In this document: piece after piece, positions 12,601-44,900 of the stretch | Layout of the letters: every line of letters starts with the position of its first letter | Numbering within the stretch: the first letter of the stretch is position 1 | Source of the DNA: Scatophagus argus | Taxonomy: Eukaryota; Chordata; Actinopteri; Scatophagidae | DNA length: 64,000 nt | Direction: 5' to 3' | Assembly (NCBI RefSeq): GCF_020382885.2 | Contig: NC_058512.1 | Location: 2,231,001 to 2,295,000 of the forward strand | The notes under the pieces: generated by a model | Seen by the model: only the letters and a program-made list of their open reading frames with translations | What the model was told of the DNA's origin: nothing | Database searches by the model: none | Translations under genes and position numbers: made by a program

Positions 12601-12998
12601 TTCACTAAGATTATACTTTCCTTTCCGCCCCATTGTTGGACATTTTAGACAACTTCCTGTTTCCCTGCTAAATGTTTTCAAGTAGGTTTTCCGTTCGATG
12701 ACATAATGACTGTAGTTTAATAGGACCTGTCCAGTGTTTCCCAGAGCAGGAAAAGTTCCCACAGTGGTCACGAAACCAAGAAAGTCGCTGAGACGTTCAC
12801 AGTGACGTCCCTTCATTTCCACATCTGAGCGATGCAACCAACTGGGTACTTAAAATGTGAAATATGTGAGATCTTCGACACTGGTACAGCAGAAGACATA
12901 AAACTTTCCCCGACAGCTTAACTTCAGTTGAAAAACACAATATGTTCATATTCATATTCAGTCAGCGCTGCTTCCCCTCCCGTTTCAAAGCAGGACAC

Positions 12999-13009
12999 AA
13001 GATGGCGGC
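12999..13009 (+). promoter_or_regulatory. YY1 consensus motif
   Basis: AAGATGGCGGC is the strong YY1 site found downstream of many vertebrate start sites. Here it stands about 60 bp before a MITE, with no recognised gene next to it, so its function is unknown. Confidence 0.3.
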
Positions 13010-13067
13010 CGACTCGCCACAAACTTTCTTGTTTTAGGGTTACACTGAATTCAGGTTGTGATGTAAC

Positions 13068-13346
13068 ATTTAGAGGTCCAGAGTGTAGGATTTAGGTGCT
13101 GAAATGGATTATGGATATTCCTAAGTTTTCATATTGTACAGCCACCTGATGCTGTTGAGAACTGTTGAGTTTTCTTTACATTGGACACATTACATTACAT
13201 TCATACATTTCTGTTTCCTCTTCCGCAGAGTCCGCCATGTTTCTACCTAGAATGGACAAACCAAATGCAAGGGGTGTTCAGCGGGTTGCACTCTACAGCC
13301 TCGCCACTAGATGGCACTAAATCCTTCACATTTGGACCTTTAAGTT
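13068..13346. mobile_element. non-autonomous DNA transposon (MITE), about 280 bp
   Basis: Terminal inverted repeats are visible: left AGGTCCAGAGTGTAGGATTT, and the right end reads in reverse complement AGGTCCAAATGTGAAGGATT. TTTA/TTTAA-like bases flank both ends. Inside are GAGTCCGCCATGTTTCTAC, AATGGACAAACCAAA and CGCCACTAGATGGCACTAAA, phrases seen in a widespread teleost MITE. There is no coding capacity. The family name is not assigned. Confidence 0.75.
13304..13317 (+). promoter_or_regulatory. CTCF-consensus-like motif inside MITE
   Basis: CCACTAGATGGCAC satisfies CCASYAGRKGGCRS at every position. It lies just inside the right terminal repeat of the MITE at 13068-13346. Confidence 0.35.
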
Positions 13347-14416
13347 ACTGAAACTAGCGCTTGAGACTTGACAAAGAGCCACGCTATGACTCGTTATCGT
13401 GTTATAATGTGGTGGAGTTTAAACTGTCCCCCAACTCTTAAAGAGTTTTGCTCGGTCTTACTTCACTTGAACGCGTCACGGCGCGGAGCGAGTGAGAGTA
13501 CATGCAGAGTTTGACTCTGGATGTTTTCACAGTCGACTCCTGAAGGTGAAATATTTGTCTTCAAATGTTCCTGGAGGGGATTTTTAACCTTCAGCTACTG
13601 TAGCACAATTATTAAGTTGATTACAGCAAACACTCGGCTCAGTCTGTGATAACATGAAGCACTTTGTCTGAAGCTGTTCCTCTTTCACACAATCTGCAAC
13701 TTCCACTCAAAACATTAACATGACAGCACATCTGCGTTTAACAACACCATGTAGATGGTTTGTTATGAGGTCAGACAACTTTATTTCAAGTTACTGCCTG
13801 GCAGAAAAACTGCAGATGAATTTATGTTATTTACGTATTTGATTTGATTTAAGTATTTGATTGTCTGGGTTGTTACAAAGAAAAAGCTTCATTTCCTAAT
13901 GAGAGTTTCTGTTCCGTTCTGTGTTGTGGGAAGGACCACATCGTTCAGAAGCAAACACTCCTCTGTTCACATCACGTTGGACTGAAGTAAACAGGCCCAC
14001 ACGACTTCATGACAGGTACATTTTATCAGCCGTTCAGAACATTGTGGATTTTGAGCCCACATCAAAATGAATCTAAAACTGTGGGCTAATTAAAATCTGA
14101 AGGACAGTGTGGACAAGCCCCATTTAATCACCTGCCAGATGTAAAAAATGTTTCGTCTTATGGTGGCTGACTGTTTCCTCCAAAGAAAGTAGCTCTGATG
14201 AAAAGAGTTCACAGTCAGCTGTCCGGATTATCCTGAGCAACAGAGACATTGTTTCTGAAAAGACAGGAATATAAAGTACACATTCACGCTGGCTTTTAAC
14301 ATTAATAAAATAATTACAGCCTCTTCAACTGGCTGAGATGAGACTGAATGTTAGTGAGAAAAAAAACCTTTTCTTTGTTTTATCAAACTTCAAAGGAGGT
14401 CTCAACTATCGAGCGA

Positions 14417-15751
14417 TTAATCGACTAATCGTTGCTGCTTTACGTTTGTGTAACCCTGACGACAGTTCTTAGAGGTCACTGATTGGAATAGCTTGTGTCT
14501 TTCCTCCAGCTGCTCCTCGAGGCACTGGATGATGACGGGGTCCACTTTGGGATCGAACTTATTGGCAAACCAGTGACCATAGTCGAGTAGCCAGCGCAGT
14601 TCGGCGGCGCCATAAATACAAACGCTGCGAACGTGACCCCCTGTGCACGGCGGGTACAGGTTCCCCTCCAGGTACTGCCACTTCACCAGCCTGGTCTTAC
14701 TCATCAGGTCTGTGATATCAGGCTGGGATCTGGGCACCTCGCCGGGTACACCTGGCAGTCGCACAAGTGTGGCCCAGAAGTGTTCATCAGGGGAGTAGGT
14801 GTCCTCTGACCAGGCCAGAAAATCTTTCACCACAACCGAGTTCTCTGTGTGTTCGATGAACTCCCGCGTCAAGACAAAGTAGGCGTTCCCGGAGAACACC
14901 TCGATCCCATGCGGCGGCGGGCTCTTCCTCTGCTGCGTTTTCACTGGCAGTTTTTGATACTCAAAGCTGGCGTCTCTCAGCTCATGGTGAAAGGTGAACC
15001 TCTCCTTCTTACTATCCGTGGGCCGGCTCGTCTCCAGCATATTGGCTCCTTTAAGCCTCTTTAGTTCAGACACCAGCTCGATATTGGACCTGAGGGGGAA
15101 ATCCTGCCCGCAGAGGTTGATGACATACTTCCACTTGACCTCTGAGCTCAAAAGGTCCGACAGACAGTTGAGGTCGGCTTTCAGTCGGCTGATGCTTGCG
15201 TAAAAGATGGACTCTCGCTTGGAGGCGATGAAGACGTTGGGCAAACAGCGGGCTACGCCCTCCATGGCTGCGATGAACTGAGTGGAAGACTTTTGATCGT
15301 AGTGGATGCAGTAGATGTTACTGGGCGAGTACGTGGCCCTGATCAGTCTCTCTACCATCCATGCAGATTTGTGCACAACCACTGAATAAGCAAGAGGAAA
15401 GTCTTTCTCCTCCTCTGAGACACACACGTCATCATAACCTCGGGACTCGATGAATACCGGGCAGTCTGAGGTGAGGTTAATCACACTTTCATCCGTGTCC
15501 TCCACCATCTGCTTCCTTCTGATGATCAGCGATTTACCCACCTCCACCGGGTCCATGTCGTATATGGCCGAACAGTTAATATTGTGTTTGTGCAAAGTCT
15601 GACTGTGCTTTGAAGCAGTTTGGGGAGGTAAAGACTCTGTGATGTAGCTGAACATCACGCTGATCACCAGCAGGACACATACAGTCAGCAGTGACAGGAG
15701 CGAAGGGAGGAACCTTTTTCTGTGTCTCAGGACCAAACATCTTCCAGTCAT
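14417..15751 (-). CDS. gcnt4: beta-1,3-galactosyl-O-glycosyl-glycoprotein beta-1,6-N-acetylglucosaminyltransferase 4
   Basis: This is a core-2-type GlcNAc transferase (GT14 family), a Golgi type II membrane enzyme that adds beta-1,6 GlcNAc to core-1 O-glycans. The 444 aa frame is close to human GCNT4 (453 aa). A short basic cytosolic tail precedes a membrane anchor at about residues 15-36. Possible N-glycan sites are N59 (NCS) and N92 (NLT). The GT14 domain contains [14 protein letters not shown] (207-220) and [10 protein letters not shown] (319-328), where E323 corresponds to the catalytic Glu of the family. Spaced cysteines and [12 protein letters not shown] near the end are also typical. 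The frame is open further upstream, but a splice acceptor (CTCTCACCACAG) ends one base before ATG 15751, so that ATG is chosen; 5' exons are non-coding. Downstream of it in the window is hmgcr, as in human 5q13. GCNT3 is a less likely alternative. Confidence 0.9.
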   Translation of the reverse strand: MTGRCLVLRHRKRFLPSLLSLLTVCVLLVISVMFSYITESLPPQTASKHSQTLHKHNINCSAIYDMDPVEVGKSLIIRRKQMVEDTDESVINLTSDCPVFIESRGYDDVCVSEEEKDFPLAYSVVVHKSAWMVERLIRATYSPSNIYCIHYDQKSSTQFIAAMEGVARCLPNVFIASKRESIFYASISRLKADLNCLSDLLSSEVKWKYVINLCGQDFPLRSNIELVSELKRLKGANMLETSRPTDSKKERFTFHHELRDASFEYQKLPVKTQQRKSPPPHGIEVFSGNAYFVLTREFIEHTENSVVVKDFLAWSEDTYSPDEHFWATLVRLPGVPGEVPRSQPDITDLMSKTRLVKWQYLEGNLYPPCTGGHVRSVCIYGAAELRWLLDYGHWFANKFDPKVDPVIIQCLEEQLEERHKLFQSVTSKNCRQGYTNVKQQRLVD

Positions 15752-15992
15752 CCTGTGGTGAGAGAGGAAACAGGTAGAGGAGGAACAGAAACCAAAACTA
15801 ACGTAATGTGGTGGTGAGATGTGAGACCCAGGCTCCACATGGTTATCTTACATTAATTTGTAACATATTTCTTCCCAGTTTGTAGGGTAATTATTTGGTG
15901 TACCAGCACAAGACCTACCAATGCACATGTGTAGATACAACAAGGAGTTGGAGAATAAATAGGTGACAATCTACATGCATGCATACATACAT

Positions 15993-16356
15993 TATGTAGA
16001 CAAAACTACTGGGACATCTGACCATTACTCCAACAACTCACAGACAGCTTTGCAGCTCTAACAGCTTCCACTCTTCTGTGAAGGCTTTCCACAACATGTT
16101 GGAGTGTTTCTGTGGGAATTTGTGCCCATTCATGCAGTAGAGCATTTGTGAGGTCACACACTGATGTTGGACCGAAAGGCCTGGCTCACAATCTCAAAGT
16201 TGGAAGCATAGCATTGTCCAAAATGTCTTGGTATGCTGAAGCATTAAGATTTCTGTTCACTGGAGGTCAGGGGCCGAGCCCAAACCCTGAGAGACAGCCC
16301 CATAACACCCCTGAATTCAACAATAAAGATGTGTCCAAATACTTTTGTCTATAGCA
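15993..16356 (-). mobile_element. internally deleted Tc1/mariner copy, about 360 bp
   Basis: The left end reads ATGTAGACAAAACTACTGGG and the right end, in reverse complement, reads CTATAGACAAAAGTATTTGG, so both terminal repeats are present. The inside carries two non-adjacent pieces of a transposase read on the minus strand: the part near GCCCATTCATGCAGTAGAGC and the part near GCATTGTCCAAAATGTCTTG. They are joined at about 16197, with the middle (including the catalytic third-residue region) missing. It is a dead copy of the element also present at 54 and 58 kb. Confidence 0.75.
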
Positions 16357-16477
16357 TAGTCTAATGTGAGTCAGCACATGTCACAAAGTGTGTGGCAGTC
16401 AACACGTGGAGCTGCTGCTGAAACTGTCTAACTCTAATTCACTTTCAGAACATAGCGAGTTAGAAAGTCATGAAATG

Positions 16478-16640
16478 ACTTTTAAAGGGACAGTTCAACC
16501 CCCAAATCAAAAGTTTGTCCTCTTACCTGCAGTGTTTATCCATCTCAGCTCAGCAGAAGTGTCTCTTACTGGAAATCGTTACCTGCTGTCTCAAGATAAC
16601 CCAAGATAAAAGTTTCATAACTTTCTAGCGGGCTACACCC
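16478..16640 (+). repeat. fragment of a common teleost interspersed repeat
   Basis: TTTTAAAGGGACAGTTCAAC, then CTCTTACCTGCAGTGTTTAT, CTCAAGATAACCCAAGATAA and GCGGGCTACACCCACTAACT occur in the order found in a common teleost repeat. The right limit is unclear and may reach about 16.9 kb. Confidence 0.5.
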
Positions 16641-17130
16641 ACTAACTCTATGAACACGTGTTCTTTTCGAGTGAAATGCCATCCACTTCCATCATATTCT
16701 TGAGAAAGCTGCCGTCTCCACAGCTGGCACACGGCTCTGCAGTTAAGAGCAGCAACATGCAGTTTTGATGTGGTGTGTGCTGTGCAGGAGCTCTCAGTCA
16801 AGTTTTGTAGTGACTGGAGTTTCGTTCTCTCCTTTGTGACAGTTCAGATGTCACCAGATCCATCATCCTCTACAGCCACCTCGGCTGGTAGGTGAGCTGG
16901 TTTTCAGTTTACCCCCCACCTGCACCTCCTCAGGCAACACCTGAGGTGCTCACCCTCTGAGATAGCAAGGTATAAAAACTCCAAACCAATCACATTTGTT
17001 ATCTACAATTCTGAGTCCGTAAAATCTTTTTTTTTTTTATCAAGTTGCATGTCTTGTCAGGACATAAAATTTTAAATCTTATTTGTTCCATATTTAAACT
17101 GAAACACGCACTGGGAATAGTGTTCCGTTA

Positions 17131-17560
17131 GCTCACCTTGCTCCACAGGCGCGTCAGCCGGACGCCTCGCAGACCAGTCACCAGGTCACAACCTTCCAGA
17201 TGTTTAAAGAAAGAGGGCGAATCCAGATGTCATACACCTGCTTCTTTTGCTACGCAGACAAAAAACCTGAGAGGCAACTTACCGATGTCATGGAGAGGGA
17301 ACATTTAACTCACCTTTCACCTTTTTACGCACGGCAGGTGCGACATCTCCTGTCAACAACACCTTGAACCAACTCTCCATTAATCAATCCGAGAATGAGA
17401 TTATCGAAAGCACAGACAGTTAAAGGATGAGTCTGAGGTGCAGCTTATGTTTTGAGTCTCTGTTGAAGGGGAAAGCAGCGCTGCACAAACCGGAAAGAGG
17501 AAGGGAGGGGCTCAGCGAAGCGAAGCGAACGAGCTGCGCTAATTACTGCTCAGATCTGCA
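17131..17560 (-). promoter_or_regulatory. gcnt4: candidate promoter and non-coding 5' exon(s) of gcnt4
   Basis: gcnt4 must have at least one 5' exon, because its coding exon begins at a splice acceptor. On the minus strand, three good donors lie close together: AAG|GTGAGC (exon end 17137), TCG|GTAAGTT (exon end 17283) and AAAG|GTGAGTT near 17.31 kb. GC-rich DNA with an AAGCGAAGCGAA repeat lies just upstream. Which donor is used cannot be decided from sequence. Confidence 0.35.
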
Positions 17561-19392
17561 GATATGCTCGTGCTTATGTTATCTCAGGCGTGTTTTTAAT
17601 CAAAAGGCACCTTTACATGCAAGCATACTGTCACAGTGAATAGGCCAATCTGTGCGCAAACTGCACAGCTGCCTGCAGCTGATTAGAGGCGACGAATGAA
17701 AAGCCCGTGGCTGGAGTCACCTGAACTCACTTAAAGAAGAGGGACAGTTTCATTTAATTACTTTGTGCATGGGAAACATGTATGGATGTGTGGGCCGTTT
17801 CTCTTGCTTCTCTCCCTCGCGCTCCCTCTCAAGTTTTCTTCCTTTCTTTAACGAATAGTGATGTGCACTGGAGGGAGGGTTTCTACACCTCCCCATCACA
17901 TATTTATAATGTGCAAACAAATAAAAGTCAGTCAAACTGAAGCATTCCCTGTAGAAACAGTGAAAATACACACTGAGACAGACCTGTTGTAACTTGTTAA
18001 ACTTGTTGCATTGGGTTGACCAGGTTCGTGTATTTAATGAAGGGGAAAGCGCAGCAGCCCTGACATTCCGTTGTGTCCTGTGATTGAGGCAAAAAAATCC
18101 CTGACTTTTTAGTGGAGGACACAGACTTTCAGTCAATGACAAACACACACGGACGTTCATAAAATGTTTTCCCAAAGTGAAATTTCAATGCAAAACACGT
18201 GAGACTGGAGCAGTGAGACTCACGAGCTCACGGCTTCAAACTGCCTCCAACACGTCACACTGACTCCACATGAAAATAAACTGACGGCGTAAGACACATT
18301 TCCTGGTTTTAATTTGTCCAAGTTTCATTCAGACTCTGGCACAGGAAGGACGCTGTGATTTAACGCTTTACACTTTCTTCTGTCAAGCATGAACACTTTG
18401 TGATGTAAGCAATAAAGAGGAGCCAAGTCCTTTGTTTCCTGAAAAAGAGCTGATGTGTACTCAGATCCATATTCTGCGTTACCAACATGTACAAGACGGG
18501 TGAAGAGTTCGGCCGTGCGCAAATTTTCATCCAATTTAGAAGAATCTCGTGGAAGTTAAAAAAAACATATGTAGTATTCTCTATTTTTTTAGCAGATGCA
18601 TTAGAAGAAAAAAAACACACAAATTCAACAGGTCAGTTCAGACAGGTAGGCAGGTGTGTGTGTGTGGGGAGGGGTTACACATAAATACAAACACCACAAA
18701 AGACAGCTCTGTGCAGCCTGATCGCTGTGTTTTACGTCCTCTGATTTGACTAAACCAAACTGAGAGAGGATCCCACAAAGAGCTCAGTATGGAGTAAAGA
18801 GTCTCACTGTGAGGCGAGCAGGTGTGTTTGCATTAAGATGGAAAGATGAAAGCTTTGCCTGCGGCCACATTACATCATGTGCGTTCTTCTGGCGGAGTGA
18901 CTCAGGTTTTAGAGAAACCTACCGCACACATACCTGTACTGTATGCATACAGATCAAACAGCCCAAACAGGATTACTGGAGTAAATTCTGAATGGCCGTA
19001 TTATAAGCTTTGTTGCTGAGAAATTATTTTAAAGAAATACAAAAGGTTGGAGAAGTTTGTTCCAAGTGAAACTTCTGGACGGATAATTCACTTGTGAGTG
19101 ATATAATAATGCATATATAACACGGGAGCAATCTAAACCTCCCCCTTATTTTTTTATATCATAATAATATCTAACACGATGCTTATATTGATATATTATA
19201 CGTATAACTTCAAGATTAATTGTTATAAAGCACAATAATGCATTACTAAACTCTAAAACAACTACAATTATTGCATACATAATCACGTCGCAAAAATAAA
19301 CATTGAATGAATTTAGGGGTCGTATAATAAAATAATATGATATGTAATGAAAACCCTTAAAATTAAACAAAAATACACAAAAAATAAGTCGA

Positions 19393-19497
19393 CGGTGTGC
19401 CGTTGTCACAGCGATCACCGCCGCTTCCCCTCTGGCCACGCCCCGTGACGCACTTTAAGTGACGCTCACATGACGTATTTCCTGATCGCCATGTTGG
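19393..19497 (+). promoter_or_regulatory. hmgcr: probable hmgcr core promoter (SRE-like, GC-box, CRE-like)
   Basis: Just upstream of the inferred first exon are ATCACCGCC (19414-19422, resembling a sterol regulatory element), CCACGCCCC (19436-19444, GC/Sp1-type box), GTGACGCAC (19445-19453) and TGACGT (19471-19476, CRE core). SREBP-, Sp1- and CREB-type sites are known in mammalian HMGCR promoters, which also lack a TATA box; none is seen here. Sterol-regulated transcription is inferred. Confidence 0.5.
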
Positions 19498-19597
19498 TTA
19501 CGTTATATCGAGATGAAGTAACTGGCTAAGCACTTTGTGAAGGGGCGTTATCGTTGTAGAAATGATTCTCTGACCTCTGGGAAGCTGACATTCGGAG
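19498..19597 (+). other. hmgcr: probable non-coding first exon of hmgcr
   Basis: The first coding exon of hmgcr opens at a splice acceptor (CTTCCAG, 20095-20101), so an upstream 5'UTR exon is needed. A strong donor GAG|GTACGTGAG at 19598 gives an exon end at 19597. The start is a guess based on the promoter motifs. A 504 bp first intron would follow. Confidence 0.5.
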
Positions 19598-20143
19598 GTA
19601 CGTGAGTTTATTGTTTTTATTAGACCGTAACTGTAAACGTGCTGTGAGACGGTGGGGCGGAATGACCTTGGCGGCTGGAGGCTGTGTAACTCAGTCTGGG
19701 TGTGACAGCTATTGTGGCTAATGCTAACCATAGCTAACGGTATCCTCCGTCCGACACCGCCAGTGCTAACACAAGAAAACGGCAACACAGTCGGCAGACA
19801 GCCATTTGCTGCGAGTCCCACCCATCGTCAGAAACCTAAGATATGTTTTTTTTTTAAATGTCAAAGAGAACAGCTCAGTTATTTTGCAGATTTCCCACTA
19901 AAAGCCGGTGTCTCACGGTAGCTAGTTAGCCATCATGTAAAGGCTATAACAATAACACAGTTATCAGAGAAGGCTTAGAAACATAGAGTCATTAGGCGGC
20001 CAATCAGTGAAAGCAATCTCTGTCTGTCTCACTGTCAAATTAACTGTATGTTGTCTCTTTGACGGGGTGATGTTCTCATGCTTCACCTTTATGCCTTCCA
20101 GGTGAGGCTGTGACGATAGGAAGCAGGAAGGCGTCCTGAGACC

Positions 20144-25072
<4,929 letters not shown>

Positions 25073-27835
25073 CGCGAAACGCTGACTGCGGTCGGACTGA
25101 GTGAGTGCTGACAGAATAAAAAACTGCACTGTGAGAACTGAGAGGACCGGATCGCGTGCTGATTGTGTGGGTGGAGGACACCCAGATGTTGAACACTAAG
25201 AGGCTCGATACGCAGAACCAACACGAGCTGAAGACCACAGCCACAACGTGTTTGCTTTGTGTGTCGTCCCACTGGTTGCTTTGAGGCTTTTTGGTTTGAC
25301 ACGTTAATGCTGAGCTTTCTTATTTGTGCCATTTGTTTGCAGCTGAACATTGCAGTGGTGTTTTGTACTTTTTGATGTTGTTGGCACTGATCCTTCAGAC
25401 AACTGTGAATTGTTCATGTGGTCTGGATCGGTAAAATCCACCACACAGCACAAAGTCCTGAACGAGAATCTCGTGCCTCTTAAGGGTCGTTAGGCCAAAT
25501 GCAAACAGCTCTTCTGTTTAACGGAGAAGCAGACATGAATGAATGTGGAGCTCGTCTTAACTGCATGAAGAGTGAGATCTTCTGTGAGAAACTGATCTTT
25601 GCACTTGCCAAAGCTCGTTTGAGACTGTGCTGTCATTTGCTCAAGTGTAAAATGCCAACCTTCTGCCTGAACGTATGTAGTACTAAATCAGTGTTGTAGG
25701 ACATCACTTGCACAAGTTAAGGTGCTGCTGTATACTGTGTATACTGTAGGATGATGTAGGCTGACTGTGGCTGCTGGGTCCAGGAAGGAAACGAGGAGGT
25801 TCATGTCACAAGGTGACACGTTCGAACTCTGGGCCACCAGCGGGACAAAATACTGACAGACAGGTTTCTTCTCTGTGTTAAGGCCAACAGGAGAAAATCA
25901 AAGCCATATTAGGTAATTTAATAAACTTTAAAAGGTACACTCTTGTATGTGTGGAACTGCAGGATTTATTAACATGGAGGAGATCAGAGGAAGGTTTTCA
26001 GGTTCTTCTGGAGAGCAGTGAAGCTCAGAAGTGGCCTTACATTCAGTACGTCGTGGAGAAGTGTGTCCTAGATAGGATATTCAATTTTAAGCTATTCATT
26101 TCAAAAGACTGTACTGTGTTTTATTTAAAAAATAAATACCACTATGTTTCCCTCGTCTGTGTGTACAGTGAACAAATCGGACAACTTGGAAGATTAACTT
26201 ATTTTATTTCAGGGCAGAAGAAATGTGAACGCCATCACAGTACATTTGTAAGTTGATCCCACAGCGTTAGAATGAACAAATTATTTACAAAAACATGTTT
26301 TTCTCTAATAACATTCAGTTTTAACACCAACTTGTATTAGAAACATCTGCTTTGGGGGAAAGAGCTTCATAAGCCTGGCTTATCTCCACTCAACTCTGAG
26401 CTGCATCTCTGATCATCGATATGACACCAGGAAAAACGTTTTGTGCTGCCATCAGGTGGAAATACTACTAAAAGTAGTACGGATGCTGTACTTTGAAACG
26501 GATTAAAGTGATGAGAACTTGGAAGAAACTTCCTCCCTCAATGGGTTTTGTGCCAGTTCCATTTGTTGAGCGCATGGAACAAAGTCTTGAAGTTTGAGGC
26601 AGCAATGCTTATACTGATATTTAAATGAAATGAATCTAAACACTCCATAATACTCGAACTTGTAGAAATATCCCACTTTGGGACCTGTGTCACCTGGTTT
26701 ATTCATTCAGCAGATGTACTGCAGGGCAAACGGACTCCTGAAGGAGAAGAGACGGTGACGAGCGGGTTTCAGCCGTGAGGCACTTCACTAGTGATTTCAC
26801 CGGCGCCCTGACGGCGCCCTTTAGCGCGTCTGGAACTGTTTTCTCCCGTTTACGCTAAGGCATTTGGGCTCGACTCGGCCACCTTCAAAGAAATGTTAGA
26901 GACGCTATTTACAACATTCAAAACGCAAAGCCGAAGCCAAGCAGCTCGTGTACACGAACACATGAAACGTCTGAGTCAAACTCCCATCAACCTGTCGCTC
27001 CATCGGCACCGACCACAGGTGTTTTCATGAGAGGGACGGAGTCAGGAAGGTCAAGTCTTACATCACAGGGGTCACGCGCTGGCGACGGCCCCTCTGGACT
27101 TAAATAAGATCTCAAATCGATCTCGTCGTTCTTACTAGCAAAAGTTAGCAGCTTCGAAAGAAAGCTGGGAAACGCGAGTCAGCGCAAAGAAGGGACTATA
27201 AATGGCAAGAATAAAATATTTCATTCTATTAGCAAAGATCTGATTCTGTTTCTTTCTTTTTCTTTTTTTTTACAAAGCTCTTATAGAACATACATACATT
27301 TATATATTAATATATCTGTAAGAAAGAGGACACGAACCGTCAGCCTGCTATACGAGCATGAAAGATGGCATCACGAGGAGCTTTCATAGTGAGGGCAGGC
27401 AGACTGGACCCACTGCTGGGTGCATTCAGCCCGGGACATGAAATCACTTAATATACTAATCAATATACTCTCTTTCTGAATAACAGCATTGTAGCATTTT
27501 ATCTAAATCACAATGAAGGTGCAATGAGTGGTAATAATGATTTCACTAACTCAGGAGCTTTCCTCCTATGACTGTCTCTCAGAGGTTGATGTTTGAATGC
27601 AGCCACCAGAGGGCACCATTAGGATCCCCCCTCACCCACCGGAACCGCCGTGTAAGCTAAAAACTGGAAGGGCAGAACTCGCTTTGAAGAACTTGTCTGG
27701 CTGAGTCCGAAGGTCCTCAAAGCCTGTCCTCACGTCTCCACGCTGGGAAGAAAGAGAAGGTTTGCGCTCAGAACTGAGCTTCAGAAGTGACACATGAAAA
27801 CATAAAAAATCAAACTCCAGTGTTACCTGTGAGCC
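25073..27835. other. convergent 3'UTR/intergenic interval between hmgcr and cert1
   Basis: This stretch separates the hmgcr stop (+) from the cert1 stop (-). On the + strand, AATAAA appears near 25114, 25919 and 26130, any of which could end hmgcr. On the minus strand an AATAAA lies at about 26697-26702 (TTTATT on +), which would give cert1 a 3'UTR of about 1.1 kb. No other gene is seen. The AT-rich stretch at 27.2-27.3 kb and a CTCF-type motif at 27603 are the other notable contents. Confidence 0.5.
27603..27616 (+). promoter_or_regulatory. CTCF-consensus motif
   Basis: CCACCAGAGGGCAC matches CCASYAGRKGGCRS at every position. It lies between the hmgcr and cert1 stop codons. Confidence 0.4.
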
Positions 27836-44280
<16,445 letters not shown>

Positions 44281-44900
44281 TTTCCTTCTCTTGCCAACGC
44301 TTTCAGAAGCTTCGTACAAAACAGCAGAAACTCGGGGTACTCGGCTAAGCTGACGGCGCTGGCTGAACTGTCTGGACCTGAGTGACAAGCAGAAGACGAA
44401 GCTCACCGAATCATGTTGCGTTGTTACCGACTGGTGACGCGGAGGAGGGAGCCCAAACAGCAGAGCTCGTGGCGGGGTCGATAGCTAGCGGCTCGCACTG
44501 CGTAAGTTAACCGCTGTTAGCTAAACAGGTTGACATATTTCGTTGTCAAACTGTCCGATAGAGCTCAACTCTGACTCCGCAATCCCCCCGCCCCTCTCTG
44601 TCTGTCTCTCTGTGTTTTACTTCGGCGTGCGTGGAATCGCAGAGACAGGATGAAACGCAGATAAAAGTGCTCAGTCACAGGTGATCCGTCGCTGTGGCCG
44701 TGGTCGTCTCGCTCCGAAGTCCAGTGACAGCTCTGCAGCTCAACGCCATGTTGATCTGACGCCCGAAGCTTCTTCTCGGAGGGCGAGCGCGAGGTGCAAC
44801 TTGTGTGGCGCGCAGGGGCGCTGGCTGTCGTGGCGTCACTTAACCCCTCCCCCCGGCCGCCACTAGGCCCCGCCCCCCACTGCGCGGAGCCCTCGGAAAA
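44281..44900 (-). promoter_or_regulatory. cert1: cert1 CpG-rich promoter and 5'UTR
   Basis: Upstream of the cert1 ATG the DNA is rich in CpG. It contains GC boxes (CCCCGCCCCCCAC near 44868-44880), a GCGCGCAGGGGCGC stretch and no TATA box. The transcription start probably lies at about 44.75-44.85 kb. In mammals this promoter is shared with POLK; no polk exon was found on the + strand here. Confidence 0.55.

Larger units (their letters stand above)
5716..14416. other. intergenic region between lhx5 and gcnt4
   Basis: No protein-coding exon is recognisable on either strand in these 8.7 kb. The region contains the CA cluster at 6.9-7.9 kb, a CpG-dense patch at about 8.03-8.29 kb, a CA/CG tract at 8.8 kb, a SINE at 9.4 kb, a YY1-type motif at 13.0 kb and a MITE at 13.1 kb. 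All open frames are short, and many are made of CA repeats. The last part probably includes the 3'UTR of gcnt4. Confidence 0.6.
15752..19392. other. region between gcnt4 and hmgcr, containing presumed gcnt4 5' exons
   Basis: No coding exon is seen. Besides the mariner copy and repeat fragment, the segment holds candidate minus-strand splice donors at 17.1-17.3 kb and a GC-rich patch at about 17.45-17.56 kb. From 18 to 19.4 kb the DNA becomes AT-rich, with only short open frames that look spurious. Confidence 0.5.

Noticed and set aside
14417..15751. Gcnt3 or Gcnt1 instead of Gcnt4
   Set aside because: The segments [33 protein letters not shown] and [11 protein letters not shown], plus the hmgcr neighbour, match Gcnt4 best.
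14417..15838. Longer gcnt4 product starting at 15838 (473 aa)
   Set aside because: The extra 29 residues lie upstream of a good splice acceptor and disturb the N-terminal membrane-anchor layout; ATG 15751 fits the family length.
25800..25860. Possible pol III B-box (ACGTTCGAACTC) in the hmgcr 3' region
   Set aside because: No A-box, no tRNA stems and no SINE body around it; a single degenerate match is not enough.
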